Part shown: in pieces, positions 48,140-57,350 of the stretch
How positions within the stretch are numbered: position 1 is the first letter of the stretch
How the letters are laid out: every line of letters begins with the position of its first letter
From: Bacteroidota bacterium
GTDB taxonomy: Bacteria; Bacteroidota; Bacteroidia; Bacteroidales; Dysgonomonadaceae
Direction: 5' to 3'
Length of the DNA: 64,000 nt
NCBI GenBank assembly: GCA_023399295.1
Contig: JAEWQF010000070.1
Span: 62,001-126,000, forward strand
Notes under the pieces: generated by a model
What the model was told of the DNA's origin: nothing
Databases searched by the model: none
What the model saw: the letters and a program-made list of their open reading frames with translations, nothing else
Program-made: the position numbers and the translations under genes

Positions 48140-49066
48140 ATGATCATGAAAAGAATTGAAAAATCAATGTGCCTATTCCTGGCATTGTTCCTGATGGGAA
48201 ACAGCCTGACGAACAGTTTGTGGGCACAGTCTACCGATGCGGTGAAGCACCTCACACAGCGGGTTGTGGAAGATGGGGGAACCGGTGCCTATCGGGCAAT
48301 CATGTACACCGATGCAGGACTCACCACCCACACCATCTTCCGGCCTGCCGCACTGGATCCGTTTGGTGAAAACAACAAACTACCCATCATTGCATGGGGC
48401 AATGGTGCCTGTGCCAATTCACCCTGGGAACATGTCAACTTCCTGTCAGAGGTGGCCTCCCATGGCTTTCTGGTGATCGCCATCGGCCCTATGCCGGAGG
48501 AGGGTGAACGCGGTGGTGGCAGATCGACTGCCAAACAACTGCTGGATGCGATAGACTGGGCCATTGCGCAAAATGGCAATCAGTCAAGTCCGTTCTACAA
48601 CAAGATCGATGTCACCAAAATTGCGGTCAGCGGCATGTCCTGTGGTGGCCTGCAAACCCTTGAGGTGGCACCCGATCCGCGGGTGACTACTGCCGTGATC
48701 TGCAACAGCGGCATCATTGGAGGCGGAGGCGGCATGCCGGGCATGCCCGCACTCACCAAGGACCATCTGGAGAAACTGCATACCCCCACCCTCTACCTGT
48801 TGGGGGGAGAGACAGACATCGCCTACAACAATGGGATGGACGACTTTGCGCGGATCAACCATGTCCCGGTGTTTGTAGCCAATATGGATGTGGGCCATGG
48901 CGGCACCTATGGTCAACCACATGGGGGTGAGTTTGCCCGGGTGGCCACCGCCTGGTACCAATGGCAGCTGAAGGGAGATCAGGAGGCAGGCAAGCTGTTT
49001 ACCGGCAGCCCCAGCGGTCTCTCCCATTCAACTGTCTGGACGGTCGACAAGAAAAACATGCCCTAA
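48140..49066 (+). CDS. Secreted alpha/beta hydrolase of unassigned specificity
   Basis: This 308-residue product has a signal peptide ending SLWAQ and an alpha/beta-hydrolase core. PIIAWGNGACAN forms the oxyanion region, VSGMSCGGLQ supplies the nucleophile elbow (Ser 167), YLLGGETDIAY an Asp, and MDVGHGGTYG the His. A Gly-rich loop (IIGGGGGMPGMP) follows the elbow region. It resembles dienelactone-hydrolase, cutinase or chlorophyllase-like secreted hydrolases, and none of the named carbohydrate esterase families is obvious. Its position among GH97 and GH43 genes suggests an ester cut on the same glycan. It starts 9 bp after the GH97 gene. Confidence 0.75.
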   Translation: MIMKRIEKSMCLFLALFLMGNSLTNSLWAQSTDAVKHLTQRVVEDGGTGAYRAIMYTDAGLTTHTIFRPAALDPFGENNKLPIIAWGNGACANSPWEHVNFLSEVASHGFLVIAIGPMPEEGERGGGRSTAKQLLDAIDWAIAQNGNQSSPFYNKIDVTKIAVSGMSCGGLQTLEVAPDPRVTTAVICNSGIIGGGGGMPGMPALTKDHLEKLHTPTLYLLGGETDIAYNNGMDDFARINHVPVFVANMDVGHGGTYGQPHGGEFARVATAWYQWQLKGDQEAGKLFTGSPSGLSHSTVWTVDKKNMP

Positions 49067-49118
49067 AAGGGATCAATAAAGGAAAAACATTCCGGTCATT
49101 CAGCTCTTTGCACCCATT

Positions 49119-50507
49119 ATGTCAGAAAAAATGAGAAGAATCATTGCTTTGCTTTACCTGATCGCTGTCACGCTCGTTGGAGTGAGTGCACAGCCCGGCC
49201 AGCCACCCCAGCGCCCCATCATCCAGACCAAGTATACGGCTGATCCGGCACCGCTGGTTTACAACGACACGGTGTTTCTCTATACCAGTCACGACGAGGA
49301 TGATGCCATGGGCTTCAAGATGCAGGACTGGCTCTTGTATTATTCTACCGACATGGTGAACTGGACGGAGCATGGTATCGTGGCATCACTGAAGGATTTT
49401 GAGTGGGTACCCTACGACAATGGTGCCTGGGCGGTCCAATGCGTGGAACGCAACGGGAAGTTTTATCTCTATTGCCCCATGCCCGGGAATGTGGGCATTG
49501 GCGTTTTGGTAGCCGACAGTCCTTATGGGCCTTTCAAAGACCCTATTGGCAAGCCGTTGATCAAAAACAGCAACCACGACATCGACCCCACCGTGTGGAT
49601 TGACGACGACGGCCAGGCCTACATGTACTGGGGAAATCCCCGGGTCTATTGGGTGAAATTGAACGAAGATATGGTCTCCTACTCCGGAGAGATCAATCAG
49701 GATCCAACCACTCCGGCCAACTACCAGGAGGGTCCCTGGGTCTGGAAGCGCAATGGCTTATACTATATGGCTTACGCCTCCACCTGCTGTCCCGAAGGCA
49801 TCGGCTATGCCATGAGCTCTCAACCCGCCGGAGCCTGGGAATACAAGGGGATGATCATCGATGCATCCGAGAAAAGCCGGGGGAATCATCCGGGCATCAT
49901 TTCGTTTCAAGGAAAATCCTATGTTTTTGGTCACAGTTACGATCTGTTGAAACAGATCACCCCCAAATTCTATGAACGCCGCTCGGTGGATATGGATGAG
50001 ATGGTTTATCACGCCGATGGGACCATTCAAAATCGTCCCTACTTTTCAGTTGAAGGACCCGATCAAGTCGGCACCCTGAATCCCTATATTCGTGTTGAGG
50101 CCGAAACAATGGCCTGGAGCGAAGGGGTAAAGACCCATTTCGAAACGGAGTGGGAAGGCGACTTTGACTGGGCCAGGGGCAAAAGGATCGCCGACCGCTT
50201 GTATGTCACCTCCATCAACCATGGCGACTACATTTTGGTTAAAGGGGTCGATCTCGGTACAGGAGCCGGCACCATCGAAGTGAGTGTTTCACCTGTTTAT
50301 GGTGGTAAAATTGAGGTTCATTCAGGCGCAATCGATGGTCCGATTCTCGCAACGGTTGAGATACCCGGAATGCGCGAAACGGGTAAATGGAGGGTTGTTT
50401 CAACACCTGTAGAGAGTGTCAGCGGGGTTCATGATCTCTATTTTGTATTCAAGGGTGAGAAAGAGCTGTTCCATTTCGACTGGTGGAAATTTTCAGCACT
50501 ACACTAA
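49119..50507 (+). CDS. GH43-CBM6 enzyme, paralogue of 44738
   Basis: At 462 residues it has the same length and layout as the protein at 44738: signal peptide (GVSAQ), GH43 propeller with YTADPAPLVY, HDIDPTVWIDDDG and YQEGPWVWKRNG, then a CBM6-like domain (IRVEAETMAWSEG, FHFDWWKFSALH). The region after the acid Glu differs from the paralogue and has a Cys-Cys pair (ASTCCPEGIGY). Divergence inside the active-site rim suggests different arabinose linkages. An internal ATG at 49131 could also start the protein. Confidence 0.9.
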   Translation: MSEKMRRIIALLYLIAVTLVGVSAQPGQPPQRPIIQTKYTADPAPLVYNDTVFLYTSHDEDDAMGFKMQDWLLYYSTDMVNWTEHGIVASLKDFEWVPYDNGAWAVQCVERNGKFYLYCPMPGNVGIGVLVADSPYGPFKDPIGKPLIKNSNHDIDPTVWIDDDGQAYMYWGNPRVYWVKLNEDMVSYSGEINQDPTTPANYQEGPWVWKRNGLYYMAYASTCCPEGIGYAMSSQPAGAWEYKGMIIDASEKSRGNHPGIISFQGKSYVFGHSYDLLKQITPKFYERRSVDMDEMVYHADGTIQNRPYFSVEGPDQVGTLNPYIRVEAETMAWSEGVKTHFETEWEGDFDWARGKRIADRLYVTSINHGDYILVKGVDLGTGAGTIEVSVSPVYGGKIEVHSGAIDGPILATVEIPGMRETGKWRVVSTPVESVSGVHDLYFVFKGEKELFHFDWWKFSALH

Positions 50508-50521
50508 TGATTGAACCAAAC

Positions 50522-53008
50522 ATGATAAAAGGAATAATTGCCGTACTTTGTGTAGGGATGCTTTTTTCAATGGAGGGCTTTGCACAATCTTATCAGAAAA
50601 CCGCACAGGGCGTAAGCACTCAGGTGAATGCGATGGATATTGAGCTTCAGTTTTATGGACCCTCCATCGTACGGGTGGTGAAAACACCCGCAGGGAGTCA
50701 AATGAAGAAAGAGAGTCTCTCTGTTGTCAAGACACCGGAAGTGGTCAATTTCGCCACCAGACTGAAAGGGGATGAGCTGGTGCTCAAGAACAGGAGCATG
50801 GAGGTGACACTGCACATGGGCAATGGCAAAGTATCTTTCAAAAACGCGAAGGGGCAGGCACTCCTGACAGAGAAAGAGGGCGGTGCCCTTTTCAGTGACG
50901 TTGACGATGCCGGAATAAAAGCCCATCGTGTGAAGCAGTCTTTTCTGCTTGATCGGGATGAGCCCATCTACGGTCTCGGCATTCTTCAAAATGGGAAGAT
51001 GTCACAACGCAACCAGGAGGTGCAGATGGTCCAGAACAATACCTGGGATTTTGTGACATTTTTCCAGTCGGTGAAAGGTTATGGACTTTTCTGGGACAAC
51101 TACTCCCCTACAACATTTAAAGACCAGCCGGATGAAACATCATTCGGCTCCGAGGTGGGTGATTGCATCGATTACTATTTCATGTATGGAGGAGATGCCG
51201 ACGGGGTGATTGCACAGATGCGTGACCTCACCGGCCAGGTTCCCATGTTTCCCTTGTGGACCTATGGATTCTGGCAGAGTAAGGAACGTTATAAAAGTCA
51301 ACAGGAAACGGTGGGTGTGGTGAGAAAGTACCGTGAACTCGGTGTTCCCCTCGACGGGATCATTCAGGACTGGCAGTACTGGGGCAGCAACTACCTCTGG
51401 AATGCGATGGAGTTTCTGAACGAAGAGTTTCCCAATCCCCAGGCAATGGTCGATGAGATCCATCGGATGAATGCACACCTGATCATCTCCATCTGGTCAT
51501 CGTTTGGCCCTGCCACAAAGCAATACCGTGAACTGGATCAGATTGGAGCGTTATACAACTTCAGCACGTGGCCCGAATCGGGCCTGACAAGCTGGCCACC
51601 CAACATGGATTATCCATCGGGTGTACGCGTCTATGATGCCTTCAACCCCAAAGCAAGGGAAATATATTGGAATCACCTCCACAGTGGCTTGTTCAAGCTG
51701 GGCATCGACGGATGGTGGATGGATTCAACCGAACCGGATCATTTGCGATTCAAGCCGGAAGATATGGACAACCAAACAGCCATGGGCTCTTTCAGAAAGG
51801 TGAGAAACGCCTATCCGCTGGTGACTGTGGGCGGTGTATATGACAATCAGCGTGCTGTCTCCTCCGACAAGAGAGTGTTTATCCTCACCCGGTCGGGTTT
51901 TGCCGGTCAGCAGCGCTATGGCGCCAACGTATGGTCGGGCGATGTCTTTACATCGTGGGAGAACTTCCGCAATCAGATCCCTGCGGGACTCAACTTCTCG
52001 ATGTGCGGCATCCCGCACTGGAACAGCGACATCGGTGGTTTCTTTGCGGGAGAATACAACAAGTCATGGAACGATGGATCGGCATCCAGAAATCCCCTTT
52101 TCCAGGAATTGTATGTGCGCTGGATGCAGTTCGGTGCTTTTAACCCGATGATGCGTTCACACGGTACCGACCTGTCGAGAGAGATTTATCATTTTGGTGA
52201 AAAGGGAGAACCCATCTACGATGCCATCGAGCGGACTATTGACTTGCGTTATGCACTTTTGCCCTATATCTACGCCACTTCGTGGGAGGTGACCAACGCA
52301 CAGTCCAGTTTTATGCGACCGCTTGTAATGGACTTTGCACAGGATGAAAAGGTGTGGGACATGAAGCATCAGTTCATGTTTGGCAAATCCATCCTGGTTG
52401 CGCCTGTTGTGGAGGCACAGTATACCCCGGAGAAAATCGGGGATGCCCGCAACGATGAAGGATGGACACGGACGAATGGTGCAGGTGTGGAGGAGAAGGG
52501 ATCACAGGTTGATTTTACGGTAAAGAAATCCACCAAGGTCTATCTTCCGGTGGGCTCGCGATGGTACGATTTCTGGACAAACGAACGATTGAAGGGTGGA
52601 GAGGAGATCACAAAAGAGACCAGCATCGATCTCATTCCCCTCTACATCAAAGCCGGAACCATCCTTCCTGTCGGACCCGAGGTGCAGTATGCCACCGAGA
52701 AGCGGTGGAACAACCTGGAATTGAGGATTTATGAAGGTGCGGACGGTGCGTTTACCCTGTATGAGGATGAAAACGACAACTACAACTACGAAAAAGGGAT
52801 CTATTCCACCATCACCTTTGTCTGGAACGATGCAAAAAAGGTGCTCACCATCAGTGACCGCAATGGTTCATTTCCTGGCATGCTGACACAGAGAAAGTTT
52901 CATATTGTCCGTGTCGGAAATAACCGGGCAAACGGAATGGAAAAGGTGGATCACTACGACCGGGTCGTCGATTACACCGGGAAGAAAATGAGTCTTAAGT
53001 TGAATTGA
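50522..53008 (+). CDS. GH31 alpha-xylosidase-like enzyme, second copy
   Basis: This secreted GH31 of about 828 residues has no PA14 insertion, in contrast to the copy at 25424. ATG 50522 gives a regular signal peptide (ending EGFAQ); the in-frame starts at 50483 and 50507 are less likely because they precede it or overlap the upstream gene. The nucleophile Asp lies in DGWWMDSTEPDH (about Asp 401) and the acid/base Asp in VWSGDVFTSW (about Asp 474). PLDGIIQDWQYWG is a GH31 landmark. Substrate is probably an alpha-xylosyl or alpha-glucosyl side chain. Confidence 0.9.
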   Translation: MIKGIIAVLCVGMLFSMEGFAQSYQKTAQGVSTQVNAMDIELQFYGPSIVRVVKTPAGSQMKKESLSVVKTPEVVNFATRLKGDELVLKNRSMEVTLHMGNGKVSFKNAKGQALLTEKEGGALFSDVDDAGIKAHRVKQSFLLDRDEPIYGLGILQNGKMSQRNQEVQMVQNNTWDFVTFFQSVKGYGLFWDNYSPTTFKDQPDETSFGSEVGDCIDYYFMYGGDADGVIAQMRDLTGQVPMFPLWTYGFWQSKERYKSQQETVGVVRKYRELGVPLDGIIQDWQYWGSNYLWNAMEFLNEEFPNPQAMVDEIHRMNAHLIISIWSSFGPATKQYRELDQIGALYNFSTWPESGLTSWPPNMDYPSGVRVYDAFNPKAREIYWNHLHSGLFKLGIDGWWMDSTEPDHLRFKPEDMDNQTAMGSFRKVRNAYPLVTVGGVYDNQRAVSSDKRVFILTRSGFAGQQRYGANVWSGDVFTSWENFRNQIPAGLNFSMCGIPHWNSDIGGFFAGEYNKSWNDGSASRNPLFQELYVRWMQFGAFNPMMRSHGTDLSREIYHFGEKGEPIYDAIERTIDLRYALLPYIYATSWEVTNAQSSFMRPLVMDFAQDEKVWDMKHQFMFGKSILVAPVVEAQYTPEKIGDARNDEGWTRTNGAGVEEKGSQVDFTVKKSTKVYLPVGSRWYDFWTNERLKGGEEITKETSIDLIPLYIKAGTILPVGPEVQYATEKRWNNLELRIYEGADGAFTLYEDENDNYNYEKGIYSTITFVWNDAKKVLTISDRNGSFPGMLTQRKFHIVRVGNNRANGMEKVDHYDRVVDYTGKKMSLKLN

Positions 53009-53035
53009 TTTGATTCTTAGTGAACCTCCAACATA

Positions 53036-55804
53036 ATGAACAGATTTAAAAAAGTACCGTTTAGTTGCCATGCGGCTATCAGACCCCTATCGCTTCTCAC
53101 ATTGCTTGCCACAGGATGGATCGTTTCCTGTGCTGTAAACGTAAACAAAGAGTCTGCAAGCCGTGAAAAGATCTCGCTCAACGAAGAGTGGGCTTTTTAC
53201 CGGTACGACATCGCAGAAAGAGCCGACGAGTTAACCTATGACATCCGTCCGGAAATAACCGATGCCGGTGAGTATCTGGTGGCGGATGCCAGGCCCACAG
53301 AAGCAGTGGAGGCAGGTTCTTCCGCAGCGGTATTGAAACCCTGGATCCTGCCCACCGCCAACCCTTTTATTGCAGACCCCGCTGACCGGTATACACGCCC
53401 GGAAGGGGAAGCGCCCAGCAAGGATTTTCCTTTTGTACAACCCGATTTTGACGACTCCGGCTGGAAACGAGTGCATCTGCCCCACGACTGGGCCATTGAG
53501 GGGCCTTTCTACGAGGATGAGCATCCGCTGGTGGGTGGCGGTATGGGACGACTGCCGGTGCAGGGGGTAGCCTGGTACCGGAAGAAACTGGAGATCACCC
53601 CGGAAGAGAGGGGTAAATCAATCTTCCTGGAGGTGGAAGGCGCCATGTCCTATGCCATGGTCTGGCTCAACGGCACGCTGGTGGGCGGCTGGCCCTATGG
53701 TTACAACACATGGCAACTGGATCTCACCCCTTACCTCCGCTATGGACAGGAGAATCAGCTGGCCATCCGTCTCGACAACCCCAACCACTCCTCGCGCTGG
53801 TACCCGGGAGCGGGAATCTACCGGAATATGTGGCTGATCAAGACCCACCCGGTTCACGTCGGACAGTGGGGTACCTACGTCACCACGAGAGAGGTTTCCG
53901 CATCCTCAGCAACAGTCGACATGGAGGTGAACGTCGACAATGATTCGGGTTCGGATGTGACGGTCGTGGTCGCAACGGAGATCTATGAGCTGGACAGCAC
54001 AGGCGAAAAAGGGAAACGGAGCATTGCCTCCTTTCCAGATACTGAGATCACGCTGGAGGCGGGTGAGAGCAGCAAAGAGAAACTCACCACCGTCGTGAAG
54101 AATCCAAGGTTGTGGGGGCCGAAGCCTACCCAGACACCTCATCTTTACCAGGCCATCACCACCCTGAAACAAAACGGCAGGGTGATTGACCACTTTGAAA
54201 CCACCTTCGGCATCCGTGAGCTGCAGTTTAATTCGGAACAGGGGGTGCTGGTAAACGGTGAGGTGATCAAGCTGCAGGGTGTCAACCAGCACCACGACCT
54301 GGGCGCACTGGGTGCGGCATTCAACCGGCGTGCCGCCGAACGGCAGCTCGAGCTGCTGCAGGAGATGGGATGCAATGCCATTCGCATGGCGCACAATCCG
54401 CCGGCACCGGAGTTGCTGGAGCTGACCGACCGGATGGGCTTTCTGGTGGTGAACGAGATCTTCGACTCCTGGGAGCGCAAGAAGACACCCCACGACTTTC
54501 ACCTGATCTTCCCGGAGTGGGCCGAAGCGGATACCCGCTCCTTCGTGCGGCGCGACAGAAACCATCCCTCGGTGATCATGTGGAGCTACGGTAACGAGGT
54601 GGGCGAACAGTACACCGACGAGGAGGGAGCAGCACTGGCTGAACGACTGGAGAGGATGCTCCACGAGGAGGATCCCACACGCCCCACCACCCTTTCGATG
54701 AACTACGCCAAACCCGATATGCCCTTTGCACGCGTGGCCGGTGTGATCGGCCTCAACTACCAGGGTGAGGGCATCCGCCAGGAGCCGGAATTTGAGGGCA
54801 CCGACCGGATCCGCACGGTACCCCAGTATGACCGTTTTCACGCCGCCTTCCCCGGGAAGGTGATCTTCGGCAGCGAGGTGGCCTCATCCTTCAGCAGCCG
54901 GGGCATCTACCTCTTTCCGGTTACGGAGAAAATAACTTCTCCGGTGAGAGATGGGCAGGGAGGGGATTCAGAAAATGCGCAAGTGAGTGCTTACGAACTC
55001 TATGCGGTGGACTTTGGCTCGTCGCCCGACAAGGTGTTCATGATGCAGGACAAGCATCCATTTGTGGCGGGCGGATTTGTATGGACCGGCTGGGATCACC
55101 TCGGTGAACCAACCCCCTACTACTCATCCCGTAGTTCCTACTGTGGCATCATCGACCTGGCCGGATTCAAGAAGGATCGGTTCTATCTCTACCAGTCCCG
55201 TTGGCGGCCCGAGTTGCCGATGGTGCATATCCTCCCCCACTGGAACTGGCCCGACAGGGAGGGTGAGGTCACGCCGGTCCATCTCTTCACCTCCGGTGAT
55301 GAGGCGGAGCTGTTCCTGAATGGCCGGTCGCTCGGTCGAAAGAAAAAAGGTGAATTTGAATACCGGCTCCGATGGGACGATGTACGCTATGAGCCGGGTG
55401 AGCTGAAGGCGATTGCCTACAGGAACGGGGAGAGATGGGCGGAAGCAACGATTGAAACCACCGATGCGCCCTTCTCGTTGCTGATGCAGGCAGATAGAAG
55501 CCGGATTGCTGCAGACGGAAGGGACCTTGCATTCGTCACCCTGCAGGTGGTCGACCAAAAGGGTCGTCCGGTGCCGGATGCCAGCGTACCGCTCCATTTC
55601 ACCATCGAGGGGCCGGGAGAGATTGTGGCCACTGACAACGGCAATGCTGCCGACATGACTCCTTTCCACTCCTCCACAAGAGAGACATTTAGCGGACAAG
55701 CTCTGGCCATCGTGAGAGGTGGTGCAGGCAAACCGGGTAGCATCACCATCACAGCTGCCTCTCCGGGATTGAAAGAGAGCAAATTTATGCTGACAACTGA
55801 ATAA
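53036..55804 (+). CDS. GH2 beta-galactosidase-like lipoprotein
   Basis: The 922-residue product has a lipoprotein signal ending WIVSC (Cys 32) without acidic residues directly after it, so periplasmic exposure is likely. The GH2 domains are in order: jelly-roll (LPHDWAIEGPF, YGYNTWQLDL), Ig-like, catalytic barrel with RMAHNPPAPELLELTDRMG, the acid/base Glu in WSYGNEVGEQ (Glu 521) and the nucleophile Glu in FGSEVASSF (Glu 614), then two C-terminal Ig-like domains. This pattern is common to beta-galactosidases and some other GH2 enzymes. In a xylan locus it could remove terminal beta-galactose. It is the last gene of the second arm. Confidence 0.88.
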   Translation: MNRFKKVPFSCHAAIRPLSLLTLLATGWIVSCAVNVNKESASREKISLNEEWAFYRYDIAERADELTYDIRPEITDAGEYLVADARPTEAVEAGSSAAVLKPWILPTANPFIADPADRYTRPEGEAPSKDFPFVQPDFDDSGWKRVHLPHDWAIEGPFYEDEHPLVGGGMGRLPVQGVAWYRKKLEITPEERGKSIFLEVEGAMSYAMVWLNGTLVGGWPYGYNTWQLDLTPYLRYGQENQLAIRLDNPNHSSRWYPGAGIYRNMWLIKTHPVHVGQWGTYVTTREVSASSATVDMEVNVDNDSGSDVTVVVATEIYELDSTGEKGKRSIASFPDTEITLEAGESSKEKLTTVVKNPRLWGPKPTQTPHLYQAITTLKQNGRVIDHFETTFGIRELQFNSEQGVLVNGEVIKLQGVNQHHDLGALGAAFNRRAAERQLELLQEMGCNAIRMAHNPPAPELLELTDRMGFLVVNEIFDSWERKKTPHDFHLIFPEWAEADTRSFVRRDRNHPSVIMWSYGNEVGEQYTDEEGAALAERLERMLHEEDPTRPTTLSMNYAKPDMPFARVAGVIGLNYQGEGIRQEPEFEGTDRIRTVPQYDRFHAAFPGKVIFGSEVASSFSSRGIYLFPVTEKITSPVRDGQGGDSENAQVSAYELYAVDFGSSPDKVFMMQDKHPFVAGGFVWTGWDHLGEPTPYYSSRSSYCGIIDLAGFKKDRFYLYQSRWRPELPMVHILPHWNWPDREGEVTPVHLFTSGDEAELFLNGRSLGRKKKGEFEYRLRWDDVRYEPGELKAIAYRNGERWAEATIETTDAPFSLLMQADRSRIAADGRDLAFVTLQVVDQKGRPVPDASVPLHFTIEGPGEIVATDNGNAADMTPFHSSTRETFSGQALAIVRGGAGKPGSITITAASPGLKESKFMLTTE

Positions 55805-55839
55805 ATGCATCCATGAATTGCTTCTTGAACAAAAGCAAC

Positions 55840-55847
55840 TAAATTTG
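55840..55847 (+). promoter_or_regulatory. -7 promoter box of the DUF1593-CE15 pair
   Basis: TAAATTTG matches TAnnTTTG. An ATTG at 55817-55820 sits close to the -33 position. The predicted transcription start (about 55854) would lie just past an ATG at 55852, which supports ATG 55876 as the real start of the next gene. Confidence 0.5.
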
Positions 55848-55875
55848 CAACATGCACGTCACACATCCTGCCGAT

Positions 55876-57315
55876 ATGAATGCAATAAAAATCTTGTCAA
55901 TTTTGTGTCTGGTTGCCATAACGCAGCCATCCCATGCAGCGGCCAACCCGAAAGAATCCACCCCCCTACCGCTTAAACCCCGTCTCGTTGTTCTAACCGA
56001 CATTGCACCCGGTGAGGTGGAGCCCGATGACATGCAGTCCATGATACGCCTGCTGGTGCATGTGGATCTGTTTGAGATTGAAGCGTTGATTGCCTCCGGT
56101 GGCTGGAACAGCAGCGGACGCAGCTATCCCCTTCCCTGGATGGAGATACTTGAAACGACGATTGATGCCTATGAGAAGGACCTCCCCAACCTGATGAAAC
56201 GTTCGGAACAGCACGGCTTTCTACCATTGGCAAAAGAAAACGCACTGCAGGAAATCGGTTACTGGCCCAGTACCGGTTATCTCCGTAACCGGGTAATGCC
56301 GGGCAGCCTGAATTTGGGATACAAGCAGATTGGTGAGCAGAATGATTCGAAAGGGAGTGACTTTATCATTCAGCTGGTGGATGAAGCCGACGACCGCCCA
56401 TTATGGATAGCCGTCTGGGGAGGGGGAAACACACTGGCACAGGCCCTTTGGCGCGTAAAACAAGCACGGTCGGAAGAGGATCTTCGTCGTTTCCTGCATA
56501 AACTGCGCGTCTATACCATCACCGATCAGGATGTGCCCTGGGGAGAACGACACACCAATTATCCTTTTAGTTCACACCAATGGATGCGCCGTGAGTTTGA
56601 AAAAGATCTCCTGTTTATCTGGGATGAGAGCGCATGGCTTTCACAGAACGGAATCGGTGTCGGGAAATGGGATGAATATGCAGCCCACATCCAGCAACAT
56701 GGCCACCTCGGCGAGATCTATCCAAAATATAAATATGGGGTTGAGGGCGATACGCCTTCGTTCCTGCATCTCATGCCCAATGGGCTGAATGATCCGGAAA
56801 AGCCGCAACAGATTGGCTGGGGGGGGTACTTTGAGCGGGGACTTGGAATGGATAATGAAACCTACAGCTTTACAAACCATGCCGGCAAAATAAAAGAGAT
56901 ATCCCAAAAATATGAGGCTTTCTTTTACCCTGCCACCTTCAACAATTTTGCCGCCCGGATGGACTGGGCCAAAGCGGGCAAGGGGAACAGAAATCCGGTT
57001 GTGAGGGTCAATGGTATGAAAGGTATTGAACCTTGCCTCATCGCACCAGCATGTGGCAGCGAGGTTGTTTTGGATGCCTCCGCCTCTTTTGATCCCGACG
57101 GTGATCCGTTGTGTTACAAATGGCACCTCTTGTCCGAGGCAGGCACTTATCGGGGAACAGTTGCACTGGAAAATGACCATTCACCGATCACAACCATCCG
57201 AATCCCTTCCGATGCGGCAGGAAAAGAAATCCACATTGTATGTGAAATAACCGACCAGGGAGCTCCCGAGCTAACAAGTTACAAGCGAATCATACTACAA
57301 CCCGTCAAGAAATGA
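55876..57315 (+). CDS. Secreted Sde182-like protein (DUF1593, nucleoside-hydrolase-like)
   Basis: The roughly 479-residue product has a signal peptide ending PSHAAA. The N-terminal domain (about 35-330) has the nucleoside-hydrolase-like start RLVVLTDIAPGEVEPDDMQSM, with Asp residues at the metal or ribose-binding position, and AVWGGGNTLAQALW. The C-terminal domain (about 375-475) is an Ig/PKD-like sandwich (VVLDASASFDPDGDPLCYKW). This layout corresponds to the family named after the cellulose-binding protein Sde182. The biochemical role is not known. It shares a four-base ATGA overlap with the alternative start of the CE15 gene, so the two are linked. Start choice: see the promoter box at 55840; ATG 55852 is the alternative. 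Confidence 0.8.
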   Translation: MNAIKILSILCLVAITQPSHAAANPKESTPLPLKPRLVVLTDIAPGEVEPDDMQSMIRLLVHVDLFEIEALIASGGWNSSGRSYPLPWMEILETTIDAYEKDLPNLMKRSEQHGFLPLAKENALQEIGYWPSTGYLRNRVMPGSLNLGYKQIGEQNDSKGSDFIIQLVDEADDRPLWIAVWGGGNTLAQALWRVKQARSEEDLRRFLHKLRVYTITDQDVPWGERHTNYPFSSHQWMRREFEKDLLFIWDESAWLSQNGIGVGKWDEYAAHIQQHGHLGEIYPKYKYGVEGDTPSFLHLMPNGLNDPEKPQQIGWGGYFERGLGMDNETYSFTNHAGKIKEISQKYEAFFYPATFNNFAARMDWAKAGKGNRNPVVRVNGMKGIEPCLIAPACGSEVVLDASASFDPDGDPLCYKWHLLSEAGTYRGTVALENDHSPITTIRIPSDAAGKEIHIVCEITDQGAPELTSYKRIILQPVKK

Positions 57316-57350
57316 GACCAGATTTCGATGCCATAAAAAAAACAGGTACG

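Noticed and set aside
53906..54841. Minus-strand open frame of 311 codons inside GH2
   Set aside because: Antisense to conserved GH2 active-site regions; no plausible protein features.
55851..55870. A possible operator half-site (ACGTCACACATCCTG-like, shared with palindrome 2) near the DUF1593 promoter
   Set aside because: The left arm does not pair, so it is not a dyad; the 11-nt match to palindrome 2 may be chance.
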